Assembly (NCBI GenBank): GCA_002010665.1
Contig: MTON01000024.1
Span: forward strand, 5,726 to 60,679
From: Candidatus Aminicenantes bacterium JdFR-78
Lineage (GTDB): Bacteria; Acidobacteriota; Aminicenantia; JdFR-78
Length of the DNA stretch: 54,954 bases
Direction of reading: 5' to 3'
The translations under genes and the position numbers were made by a program. The notes beneath the pieces were generated by a model. The model was given only the letters and a program-made list of their open reading frames with translations, was not told the DNA's origin and did not search any database. This document shows, one piece after another, positions 1 to 8,711 of the stretch (the first letter of the stretch is position 1; every line of letters begins with the position of its first letter).

Positions 1-2
1 GG

Positions 3-404
3 GTTAGGGGAGTTACATATTTTCAAGCAAATTGTAAAGAGATAGCTTCTATGCTAGGAAATCCAGAAAAAATACCTGAGACTAAAGATATCTTTAAAAT
101 TTGTGAAAAGATTCTTTCACTTGAGGTAAAAGCAATATTTATTACATTAGGAGAAGAAGGTGTCTTGGTTTTTTCCTCTGATTTTATAGATAAGATAAAA
201 TCTCCTAAAGTAAAGGAAGTAATTGATACAACAGGATGTGGTGATGTTTTTGCATCAGCAACAATGTTGGAGTTGATAAGGGGAGGGGATATATATAATG
301 CTACAAAATTTGGAATAGAACTGGCTAGTGAGACTGTTTCTATAATTGGACCAGATGCTATTTATAAATTAATAAAAAATTATTATGGCAAAACCATTAA
401 TTGA
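3..404 (+). CDS. PfkB-family carbohydrate kinase, C-terminal part (5' end outside window)
   Basis: This is the C-terminal end of a ribokinase/PfkB-type sugar or nucleoside kinase, which transfers phosphate from ATP to a sugar hydroxyl in the cytoplasm. The frame is open to the left edge; the first ATG, at position 51, is internal because the codons before it read as normal family sequence (FQANCKEIASMLG matches the usual 'N..E...L.G' segment). The PfkB signature 2 appears as DTTGCGDVFASA, where the last Asp is the catalytic base and the preceding Gly-rich turn forms the anion hole; Cys replaces the more common Ala. About 134 residues of a usual 300 or so are present. The substrate cannot be told from this part. 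The lytic transglycosylase gene starts 36 bases downstream on the same strand, so the two may be co-transcribed. Confidence 0.85.
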   Translation, partial: VRGVTYFQANCKEIASMLGNPEKIPETKDIFKICEKILSLEVKAIFITLGEEGVLVFSSDFIDKIKSPKVKEVIDTTGCGDVFASATMLELIRGGDIYNATKFGIELASETVSIIGPDAIYKLIKNYYGKTIN

Positions 405-440
405 CTTAGCTGGTTTTATCTGTTATAAGTCTTACTTAAA

Positions 441-2246
441 ATGAGGAAATATTTAATATTCTATGTTTTTCTGTGTGCCATTTTATTTTCTATTTTAAAA
501 TGTTCCTCCACAGATGCGGTCTCAACTGAAAAAATAAAAACAAGTCCACCCTCAAAATCAAATATAGTAAAAACTGAAGAGAAATTGCAAAAAGATAAAG
601 AAGAAGATAAACGGACAAAAGAAACGCAGCCCCAAGATATTCCCAGCAAGGATGTTTCCCAGGTTATTACTCCTCAACAGGAATATAATGAGGAAGAGGC
701 TTCTTCTTTATTGGAAGAGGCAATGGATGTTTATCAGGATGCACAGCATGCTTGGGAGAGAGGGGATTTTGATACAGCAATAACAGCCCTGGATGAAGCG
801 TATTCGCTTATATTAAAAGTCAAGCTTCCCCCCGATTCCCCATTACTTCAGGAAAAGGATGATTTAAGACTGTTAATTGCCAAAAGAATACAAGAGATAT
901 ATGCTTCACGCTTGGTTACAGCAGGTGATAATAACAGAACTATACCATTAATCGAAAATAAGCATGTTCTAAAAGAAATAAAGTCCTTTCAAACGAAAGA
1001 AAGAAAATTTTTTATTGAGGCTTATAAAAGGTCAGGTAAATATCGTGATATAATTTTGAGAGAACTTCAAAAAGCAGGTCTTCCAGAACAGCTTTCGTGG
1101 TTACCTCTTATAGAGAGCGGTTTTAAAGTCAGAGCTCTTTCAAGAGCGAGAGCATTGGGTTTATGGCAATTTATTTCATCTACCGGTTATCGTTTTGGAT
1201 TAAAAAGAGATCGCTGGGTGGATGAGCGGATGGACCCAATAAAGTCAACAAGGGCAGCGATAAAATATTTGACTGAATTGCATTCAATTTTTGGAGATTG
1301 GACTACAGCTCTGGCAGCCTATAATTGTGGAGAGATAAGAGTTCAGAAAGTCATCAAGACTCAGAGAATAAATTATCTGGATAATTTCTGGGATTTGTAT
1401 GTGAATCTACCTTATGAAACAGCTAGATTTGTTCCTCGATTTATTGCAGCTCTTTTGATAATCCAGAATCCTGAGAAATACGGTTTTGAACTGCCAGAAC
1501 CTGATCCTCCTTTAAAATATGAACTTGTTTCTGTGAATCGTCCAGTGAAACTTTCCTCTCTGGCAAAGGCAATTGGAGTAAGGACCGAAGAACTGGTGGA
1601 GTTGAATCCTGAACTTCGGCATAATTCTACTCCTGATTATGATTATCTTTTAAAAGTTCCTGTTGGTTTTGGGGATAAGGTTCTTGCTAAAATAAACTCT
1701 ATTCCAAGATATATTCCTCCTCAGGCAACCTATATTGTTCATTATGTAAGAAGAGGAGAAACATTGTCCACAATTGCAAAAAGATACAGGACTTCTGTCA
1801 GAGCTATTGCAAGATTGAATCGTTTAAGAAGAATAAATTTAATAAGACCTGGTCAGAGACTGAAAATTCCGGTCAGAGGAACCTATATCCCTTCTTATAG
1901 AACTTATAGACCCAAATATAAACTTGGTGAAAAGGTAATTTATACTGTGAGAAGAGGAGATTCTCTATATAGAATTGCAAGAATGTTTAATACAACAATA
2001 AGTAGAATAAAGAAAGATAATAGATTGAAAAGCAATGTAATAAAAGTCGGGCAGAAGCTTGTAATAAATTCAGGTAAGCCCAAGGATGCAATAGTTTATA
2101 AAGTGAAATCCGGGGATACTCCTTATGATATTGCAAAAAAATTTGGTATGAGCCTTTCAGAATTACTCAGTTTGAATGGTCTTACGTCAAGATCAAGAAT
2201 TTATCCTGGACAGGAGTTGTGGGTGATACCTAAAAAATTACCCTAA
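441..2246 (+). CDS. LysM-containing membrane-bound lytic murein transglycosylase (MltD-like)
   Basis: It is predicted to cleave the MurNAc-GlcNAc bond of peptidoglycan in the periplasm, giving 1,6-anhydro ends. A signal peptide covers residues 1-21; a Cys at about 21 in ILKCSS could be a lipobox, though Lys at -1 is unusual. Residues 25-75 are a charged, low-complexity linker. The SLT (goose-lysozyme-like) domain lies at about 200-330, with the catalytic Glu225 in PLIESGF, the motif GLWQFI and AYNCGE, all typical of family 1D enzymes. Three LysM peptidoglycan-binding repeats follow at about 430-475, 500-545 and 551-597, each beginning Y-x-V/V-x-x-G-[ED]. The domain order SLT then LysM repeats matches MltD of Enterobacteria, which has two or three LysM units. 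A 92-base gap with a promoter separates it from the TCA genes, so it belongs to the upstream transcript. Confidence 0.92.
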   Translation: MRKYLIFYVFLCAILFSILKCSSTDAVSTEKIKTSPPSKSNIVKTEEKLQKDKEEDKRTKETQPQDIPSKDVSQVITPQQEYNEEEASSLLEEAMDVYQDAQHAWERGDFDTAITALDEAYSLILKVKLPPDSPLLQEKDDLRLLIAKRIQEIYASRLVTAGDNNRTIPLIENKHVLKEIKSFQTKERKFFIEAYKRSGKYRDIILRELQKAGLPEQLSWLPLIESGFKVRALSRARALGLWQFISSTGYRFGLKRDRWVDERMDPIKSTRAAIKYLTELHSIFGDWTTALAAYNCGEIRVQKVIKTQRINYLDNFWDLYVNLPYETARFVPRFIAALLIIQNPEKYGFELPEPDPPLKYELVSVNRPVKLSSLAKAIGVRTEELVELNPELRHNSTPDYDYLLKVPVGFGDKVLAKINSIPRYIPPQATYIVHYVRRGETLSTIAKRYRTSVRAIARLNRLRRINLIRPGQRLKIPVRGTYIPSYRTYRPKYKLGEKVIYTVRRGDSLYRIARMFNTTISRIKKDNRLKSNVIKVGQKLVINSGKPKDAIVYKVKSGDTPYDIAKKFGMSLSELLSLNGLTSRSRIYPGQELWVIPKKLP

Positions 2247-2264
2247 CCTCTTTTTTCCTGATTA

Positions 2265-2293
2265 TTGACTAAATAACATATTTTTTATATATT
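2265..2293 (+). promoter_or_regulatory. sigma70-like promoter of the TCA block
   Basis: TTGACT at 2265-2270 and TATATT at 2288-2293 are separated by exactly 17 bases. The predicted start is near 2300, about 40 bases ahead of the ATG at 2339, which has an AGGAGGT Shine-Dalgarno at 2328-2334. A second -10-like TATAAT at 2298-2303 has no matching -35. This is pattern reading only. Confidence 0.5.
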
Positions 2294-2338
2294 TGACTAT
2301 AATAATTTTTCTTTCTAATTCATGTCCAAGGAGGTAAA

Positions 2339-3598
2339 ATGGGGCAAACAATAGTTGAAAAAATATTTAGCGAACATTGTGGTAAGAAAGTAAAGGCAGG
2401 CGAGATTGTAATTGCAAAAATTGATTTAGCTCTTGCTCAGGATGGGACAGGCCCTTTGACAATAAAACAGATTGAAAAATTAGGAGTTGAAAGACTGGCA
2501 AATCCAAGAGGTGCAGTTTTTTTTATAGACCATGCTTCCCCTAGTCCAAGAAAGGAATTATCCAATGACCATATGCTTATAAGAGAATTTACCCGAAAAA
2601 CAGGAGCTATTCTATCTGATATTGGAGATGGAGTTTGTCATCAGGTTATAAATGAAAGATTTAATTGCCCAGGATATATATTAATTGGCGCAGATTCACA
2701 CACAGTCACTGGAGGAGCTCTTGGCGCATTTGCTACGGGAATGGGTTCAACAGATGTTGCAATAGGAATGGCATATGGAAAAAATTGGTTTCGTGTTCCA
2801 GAAACTTTTTATTTTAATTTAAAAGGTGGTTTTCCAAGAGGGGTTTATGGAAAAGACCTTATTCTTTACATTATTGGTATGATAGGAGCGGATGGAGCTA
2901 CTTATAAGGCAATGGAATTTGGGGGAGAAGCTCTTCCCAATATCATAATGTCAGAGAGATTAACCATTGCCAATATGTCTGTTGAAGCAGGCGCTAAATG
3001 TGGAATATTCCCCACCGATGAAATAACGAGAGGATTCTTAAAGGAATATGGAAGGGAAGATAAGTTTAGAGAGATAAAGCCTGATCCTGATGCTGAATAC
3101 GAGAAAATATTTGAGATAAATCTTTCTGATCTGAAGCCAATGGTTGCAATGCCTCATACAGTTGATAATGTTAGGCCAATTGACCATCCGGATTTGAAGA
3201 ATGTCGAAGTTCATCAGATTTTTCTCGGAAGTTGCACAAATGGAAGAATAGAGGATTTAAGAGTGGCTGCTTCAATAATAAAAGGGAAAAAGAAACATCC
3301 GAGGGTTCGGATGATTGTAGTTCCTGCTTCGAGGGATGTTTATAGAAGGGCATTGAAAGAAGGATTGCTTGAAATTTTCAATGATTTTGGTGCATCCATT
3401 AATAATCCAGGATGTGGCCCTTGTTGTGGTGTTCATCAGGGAATTTTAGGTGATGGAGAAGTTGCGCTTGCAACATCTAACAGAAATTTTAAAGGTAGAA
3501 TGGGTAATCCTGAAGCTCTTGTATATTTAGCCTCTCCTGCTACAGCAGCAGCTTCAGCAGTTACGGGTATGATAACTGATCCGAGAGAATTTATTTAA
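2339..3598 (+). CDS. Aconitase/3-isopropylmalate dehydratase family, large subunit (probable two-subunit aconitase)
   Basis: Catalytic [4Fe-4S] subunit of a hydro-lyase that dehydrates and rehydrates a 2- or 3-hydroxy acid. The cluster ligands are visible as Cys299 in GSCTNGR and Cys359 and Cys362 in NPGCGPCCG; an extra Cys363 follows. GADSHT near residue 120 and the end motif SAVTG are family hallmarks. At 419 residues it has the length of LeuC-type and homoaconitase large subunits, not of single-chain AcnA/AcnB. The family includes isopropylmalate, homoaconitate and citrate enzymes, which overall similarity does not separate. Its place ahead of mdh, fumarase beta and sucCD, with no leucine-pathway gene nearby, favours citrate/isocitrate as substrate (inference). 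The small subunit follows after 17 bases. Confidence 0.85.
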   Translation: MGQTIVEKIFSEHCGKKVKAGEIVIAKIDLALAQDGTGPLTIKQIEKLGVERLANPRGAVFFIDHASPSPRKELSNDHMLIREFTRKTGAILSDIGDGVCHQVINERFNCPGYILIGADSHTVTGGALGAFATGMGSTDVAIGMAYGKNWFRVPETFYFNLKGGFPRGVYGKDLILYIIGMIGADGATYKAMEFGGEALPNIIMSERLTIANMSVEAGAKCGIFPTDEITRGFLKEYGREDKFREIKPDPDAEYEKIFEINLSDLKPMVAMPHTVDNVRPIDHPDLKNVEVHQIFLGSCTNGRIEDLRVAASIIKGKKKHPRVRMIVVPASRDVYRRALKEGLLEIFNDFGASINNPGCGPCCGVHQGILGDGEVALATSNRNFKGRMGNPEALVYLASPATAAASAVTGMITDPREFI

Positions 3599-3615
3599 TT
3601 CTTAGGAGGTGAACA

Positions 3616-4110
3616 ATGTTAAAAGGAAAAGCATGGAAATTTGGAGATGATATAAGCACTGATTTAATTGCACCTGGTAGATATTACCATCTTCGTTCTA
3701 ATTTACCTGAACTTGCAAAGCATGTTCTAGAGGATGCACGAAAAGAATTTGCTGGGTCAATGAATAAAGGAGATTTTATTGTTGCAGGTAAAAATTTCGG
3801 CCTTGGTTCAAGTCGGGAGCATGCTGCAATAATTATAAAACTTGCAGGAGTATCTGCTGTTTTGGCTAAATCCTTTGCAAGGATATTTTACAGAAACGCG
3901 ATAAATGTAGGTTTACCGGTTATTATATGTGATACGGATAAAATTAATGAAAGAGATGAATTAGAAGTAGATTTATCCAAGGGTATTATTAAAAATTTAA
4001 CATCAGGAGAAACATTAACCTTTCCTCCTTTGCCTGATATTATGACTGAAATCTTAAAGGAAGGTGGAGTGGTTTCATATTTGCAAAAATATGGTGATTT
4101 TAAAATTTGA
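3616..4110 (+). CDS. Aconitase/3-isopropylmalate dehydratase family, small (swivel) subunit
   Basis: Swivel-domain partner of the preceding large subunit; it supplies substrate-binding residues to the shared active site. Residues 8-20 (FGDDISTDLIAPG) and GSSREHA near 62-68 are the family signatures, followed by AKSFARIFYRNAINVGLP. The substrate-selecting loop reads YYHLRS, which resembles the YLRT loop of methanogen homoaconitases more than the YLVY/YLVM-like loops of isopropylmalate isomerases; the Arg would suit a tricarboxylate. Length (164 residues) is normal. The Shine-Dalgarno AGGAGGTG lies just upstream. An 84-base AT-rich gap follows before mdh, in which I see no clear promoter or terminator. 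Confidence 0.85.
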   Translation: MLKGKAWKFGDDISTDLIAPGRYYHLRSNLPELAKHVLEDARKEFAGSMNKGDFIVAGKNFGLGSSREHAAIIIKLAGVSAVLAKSFARIFYRNAINVGLPVIICDTDKINERDELEVDLSKGIIKNLTSGETLTFPPLPDIMTEILKEGGVVSYLQKYGDFKI

Positions 4111-4170
4111 AAAATGAAATGAAAAACTTAATTTTTCGTTTTATGATTTTGATTTTTATTTAAAAATTAA

Positions 4171-5124
<954 letters not shown>

Positions 5125-5134
5125 GGAGTTTAAA

Positions 5135-5689
5135 ATGGCTGTATGGAAATTGACTACTCCATTAACTGACGAAGATATTGAAAAGCTAAGAATTGGAGAT
5201 CAGGTTTATATAACAGGTACAATTTATACAGGTAGAGATGCTGCCCACAAGAAGTTAGTTGAGCTAATAGAAGCTAATAAACCTCTTCCGTTTGATGTCA
5301 AAGGACAAATAATTTATTATGTAGGTCCAACTCCAGCTCGTCCCGGGAAACCTGTTGGTTCAGCTGGCCCGACTACAAGCTATAGAATGGATTCTTATGC
5401 TCCTTATCTATATGCACTTGGTATAAAGGCAACAATTGGGAAAGGTGCTCGTAGTGAAGAAGTGAAGGAAGCATTAAAAAAGTATAAAGCAGTATATTTG
5501 GGTGCAGTTGGAGGAGCAGGTGCTTTGATTTCAAAACGTATCATAAAATCTGAAATAGTTGCTTATCCAGAATTGGGCCCAGAAGCAATCCGGAAAATGG
5601 AAGTTAAAGATTTTCCAGTAATTGTTATAAACGATATGTATGGTGGAGACCTTTTTCTTGAAGGTAAAAAGAAGTATCACGTAGAATAA
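5135..5689 (+). CDS. fumB: Class I fumarate hydratase, beta subunit
   Basis: Beta (C-terminal) half of the two-subunit oxygen-sensitive [4Fe-4S] fumarase/tartrate-dehydratase family, which hydrates fumarate to malate. Seen are the conserved opening TPLTDEDIEKLRIGD, the block GPTPARPGKPVGSAGPTTS followed by RMD, IGKGARS, and GAVGGAGAL. The length of 184 residues is usual for a stand-alone beta subunit. The iron-sulfur cluster is carried by the alpha subunit, which is not encoded anywhere in this window, so the enzyme must take its partner from elsewhere. Some genomes call this subunit FumB; the same symbol is used for an unrelated E. coli isozyme. Position directly after mdh supports fumarate rather than tartrate as substrate. 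Confidence 0.88.
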   Translation: MAVWKLTTPLTDEDIEKLRIGDQVYITGTIYTGRDAAHKKLVELIEANKPLPFDVKGQIIYYVGPTPARPGKPVGSAGPTTSYRMDSYAPYLYALGIKATIGKGARSEEVKEALKKYKAVYLGAVGGAGALISKRIIKSEIVAYPELGPEAIRKMEVKDFPVIVINDMYGGDLFLEGKKKYHVE

Positions 5690-5746
5690 TTGTTCCATTT
5701 TACCGAATTACAATTTTATTTACTAAATTATTGAAAGGAGTAAAAA

Positions 5747-6904
5747 ATGAAAATTCATGAATATCAGGCAAAACAAATTCTATCAAAATATGGGGTTGCA
5801 ATTCCTAAAGGAGAGGTTGCTGATACTCCGGAAAAGGTTTACGAAATAGCAAAAAATATCGGTGGAAAAGTTGTGCTTAAAGCTCAAATTCATGCAGGGG
5901 GGAGAGGTAAAGCAGGAGGGATAAAGCTTGCTGAAAATCCAGAGGAGGCTAGGAAAGTCGCAGAGCATATGATTGGGATGAAACTTGTAACACATCAGAC
6001 AGGCCCAAAGGGAAAAGTTGTAAGAAAATTGTTAGTGGAGGAAGCACTCGAAATTGAAAGAGAATTGTATATTGGCATAGTTATAGACCGATCTAAAGAG
6101 AGACCTGTTGTGATGGCATCAACTGAGGGGGGAGTTGAAATAGAAAAGGTGGCAGAAGAAAAACCTGAATTGATTTTTAAGGAATATGTAAATCCTGCAA
6201 CAGGGTTTTTACCCTTTCAGGCGAGGAAACTTGCTTTTAAACTCGGACTCAAAGGAGAGACCTTTAAACTCGGAGTAAAATTTATTAATTCTCTTTATAA
6301 TGCATTTCAGGCTACTGATGCTTCTCTTGCAGAAATAAATCCATTAATAATCACGAAAAATGGTTCCGTTTTGGCTCTGGATGCAAAAATGAATTTTGAT
6401 GATAACGCTCTTTTCCGTCATCCTGAAATTGTTGAGATGAGAGACATTCATGAGGAAGAACCTCTGGAGGTTGAAGCCTCAAAATATAATTTAAGTTACA
6501 TAAAACTTGATGGGAATGTAGGATGCATGGTAAATGGAGCAGGTCTGGCAATGGCAACAATGGATATTATAATGCATGCTGGTGGAATGCCGGCTAATTT
6601 TCTGGATGTAGGTGGTGGAGCTTCAGAAGAAGCTGTTAAGAATGCTTTTAAGATATTGGTTTCTGACCCAAATGTTAAAGCCGCATTAATTAATATTTTT
6701 GGAGGAATTGTTCGCTGTGACAGAGTTGCGAGGGGAATAGTTAATGCAGCAAAGGAAGTTAAACTCACAATACCCATGGTGGTTAGATTAGAAGGAACAA
6801 ATGTCAAAGAAGGAAAAGATATACTAGAAAAATCAGGACTTCAATTTCATGTTGCAAACACAATGAAAGAGGCAGCTGAAAAGGTTGTTTCTTTAATTAA
6901 GTGA
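5747..6904 (+). CDS. sucC: Succinyl-CoA synthetase (ADP-forming), beta subunit
   Basis: Binds nucleotide and, with SucD, links succinyl-CoA cleavage to phosphorylation of ADP or GDP. The N-terminus MKIHEYQAKQILSKYGV is nearly invariant in the family and fixes the start; an AAAGGAG Shine-Dalgarno precedes it. The ATP-grasp domain covers about 1-235 with HAGGRGKAGGIKLA; the CoA-ligase flavodoxin-like domain follows with GCMVNGAGLAMATMD and FLDVGGGA, and NIFGGIVRCD near 320. The length of 385 residues is standard. The gene sits 57 bases after fumarase beta and 12 bases before sucD, forming the end of the TCA block. Confidence 0.96.
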   Translation: MKIHEYQAKQILSKYGVAIPKGEVADTPEKVYEIAKNIGGKVVLKAQIHAGGRGKAGGIKLAENPEEARKVAEHMIGMKLVTHQTGPKGKVVRKLLVEEALEIERELYIGIVIDRSKERPVVMASTEGGVEIEKVAEEKPELIFKEYVNPATGFLPFQARKLAFKLGLKGETFKLGVKFINSLYNAFQATDASLAEINPLIITKNGSVLALDAKMNFDDNALFRHPEIVEMRDIHEEEPLEVEASKYNLSYIKLDGNVGCMVNGAGLAMATMDIIMHAGGMPANFLDVGGGASEEAVKNAFKILVSDPNVKAALINIFGGIVRCDRVARGIVNAAKEVKLTIPMVVRLEGTNVKEGKDILEKSGLQFHVANTMKEAAEKVVSLIK

Positions 6905-6916
6905 AGGAGGTAAAAG

Positions 6917-7786
6917 ATGAGTATATTAATAGATGAAAACACAAGAGTGGTTGTTCAGGGAATAACCGGAAAAGAAGGAACCTTTCATACTCAACAAATG
7001 CAGGAATATGGCACAAAAATTGTTGCAGGTGTAACTCCTGGGAAGGGAGGTATTACTCATTTAGGGGTCCCGGTTTTCAATACTATAGAAGAAGCAGTGA
7101 AGAAAGAAGGTGCGAATGCATCCATTATATTTGTTCCATCTGCCTTTGCTGCTGATGCGATTATGGAGGCTGCTGATGCAGGAATTGAAGTTGTGGTTTG
7201 TATAACAGAAGGAATTCCAACATTTGATATGATTAAGGTAAAGACCTATCTTAAGGATAAAAAAACAAGATTAATAGGTCCTAATTGTCCTGGAATAATA
7301 ACCCCTGGCAAGTGTAAAATGGGCATAATGCCAGGGCATATTCATAAACCTGGAACAATTGGAGTGGTTTCTCGCTCTGGGACATTAACTTATGAAGCTG
7401 TCCATCAATTAACAAAACTTGGGTTTGGACAGTCCACTGCAGTTGGAATAGGAGGAGATCCAGTTGTAGGTTCAACTTTTATTGATATTCTTAAATTGTT
7501 TAATGAAGATGATCAAACAGAAGCAGTTGTATTAATAGGAGAGATTGGAGGGACTGCTGAAGAGGAAGCTGGTGAATATATAAAAAAGGAATTTAAAAAA
7601 CCTGTTATTAGTTTTATTGCTGGACAGACCGCTCCTCCTGGAAGAAGAATGGGACATGCTGGAGCAATCATTGCTGGGGGAAAAGGAACAGCTGCTGAGA
7701 AAATGAAAGTTCTTGAGGAATGTGGAGTTCATGTTGTAAAAAGCCCTGCTGAAATAGGCGAAAGAGTAAAAGAGGTTCTAAGCTGA
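6917..7786 (+). CDS. sucD: Succinyl-CoA synthetase, alpha subunit
   Basis: CoA-binding subunit that carries the phosphohistidine. The Rossmann CoA-binding motif [13 protein letters not shown] lies at residues 13-25, GPNCPGII near 120, and the phosphorylated His247 in RRMGHAGAI. The substrate-level phosphorylation step of the TCA cycle is thus complete with sucC. Length (289) is standard. A GGAGG Shine-Dalgarno lies 5-9 bases ahead of the ATG. It is the last gene of the block: the next gene is on the opposite strand, with 64 bases of AT-rich sequence between the stops and no clear terminator. Confidence 0.96.
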   Translation: MSILIDENTRVVVQGITGKEGTFHTQQMQEYGTKIVAGVTPGKGGITHLGVPVFNTIEEAVKKEGANASIIFVPSAFAADAIMEAADAGIEVVVCITEGIPTFDMIKVKTYLKDKKTRLIGPNCPGIITPGKCKMGIMPGHIHKPGTIGVVSRSGTLTYEAVHQLTKLGFGQSTAVGIGGDPVVGSTFIDILKLFNEDDQTEAVVLIGEIGGTAEEEAGEYIKKEFKKPVISFIAGQTAPPGRRMGHAGAIIAGGKGTAAEKMKVLEECGVHVVKSPAEIGERVKEVLS

Positions 7787-7850
7787 AGTTGAATATAATT
7801 TGAAGTAAGAAAAAATTAAATTAGCTCTATTGAGTGAAAACAGATTCTAT

Positions 7851-8546
7851 TTATTTGTTTTTTAATTTTTTCTGAATCTTTTCACTTTCCAATTCTTTTA
7901 TCGCATCTTTTGCAATCCATTTAGCGGTTTTTGAATCTATTAGTTGAATTTTTCTTGCAGTTTCAAGCGCTTTTTTATTCAAATAAATATTTCTTTTGCC
8001 AATTTGCCTTAGCGCCCAGTTAACTGCTTTTTTCACAAAATTTCTCCCATCAGTGGATTGCTCTTTAATTACAGATAAAAATTTTTCAAATTTTTCATCT
8101 TCTGATTTTTTATCCTTGAAAGTAAGCCATGCCATAAGAGCAAATCCAGCTCTTTTTACAAATTCTTCCTTTCTTTTGCTCCATTCTAATGCCTTCTGGT
8201 ATGCAAATTTTGTACGACAAAAAAGATTCTGACACACCTGATCACATATTTCCCAGTAATCAAATTCTTTAACCCAGCTTTCCATCTGCTCTTCTGTTAC
8301 GAGTTCAGGTTCATCAATCATACTTGCAAGGATTCTTGTTTCTCTTGTGTCAATTTTCCAAAGTATAAGAGCAAGTTCATGATCTTTTCCTGTTTCCTTT
8401 GCGATTCTTCTGAGTTCCGGGATTGAAACTCCATAAGTTTTCTTAGGAGTAATTCCAAATCTTGCCATTCCTTTCACTGCTTCAGGATTAGATAAAGACT
8501 CTAACTTTTTTATAATTTCTTTGATTTTTATTTCTTTCTCAAGCAT
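7851..8546 (-). CDS. DNA alkylation repair enzyme, AlkD-like
   Basis: Member of the HEAT-like-repeat DNA glycosylase family (PF08713 type), which excises positively charged alkylated bases such as 3- and 7-methylpurines. Recognisable are the opening AVKGMARFGI, GVSIPELRRIAKETGK, and the core YWEICDQVC, in which the Asp matches the catalytic Asp of AlkD proteins with aromatic residues nearby; NWALRQIGKRN near 165 is also typical. Its 231 residues match the family. No Shine-Dalgarno is obvious before the ATG. It stands alone, convergent with sucD and divergent from the GH20 gene across a 165-base spacer. Confidence 0.85.
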   Translation of the reverse strand: MLEKEIKIKEIIKKLESLSNPEAVKGMARFGITPKKTYGVSIPELRRIAKETGKDHELALILWKIDTRETRILASMIDEPELVTEEQMESWVKEFDYWEICDQVCQNLFCRTKFAYQKALEWSKRKEEFVKRAGFALMAWLTFKDKKSEDEKFEKFLSVIKEQSTDGRNFVKKAVNWALRQIGKRNIYLNKKALETARKIQLIDSKTAKWIAKDAIKELESEKIQKKLKNK

Positions 8547-8633
8547 ATTATTTCAGCTTTTTTGGAAAAATTTCTCTTTCTTTTTATCACCCTGCACAAA
8601 ATTCTGCAAGACCTACTTTGTTTTACATCTTCC

Positions 8634-8662
8634 TTGAAAAGGCTTTTCTTATATGGTATTTA
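8634..8662 (+). promoter_or_regulatory. Possible sigma70-like promoter for GH20/SDR genes
   Basis: TTGAAA at 8634-8639 and TATTTA at 8657-8662 are 17 bases apart, about 45 bases before the preferred GH20 start. The -10 match is only four of six. Confidence 0.33.
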
Positions 8663-8711
8663 GTTCTCGGGTAAATTGTTAAGTGAAAATAAAAGATTAA
8701 AGGGAGTTAAA

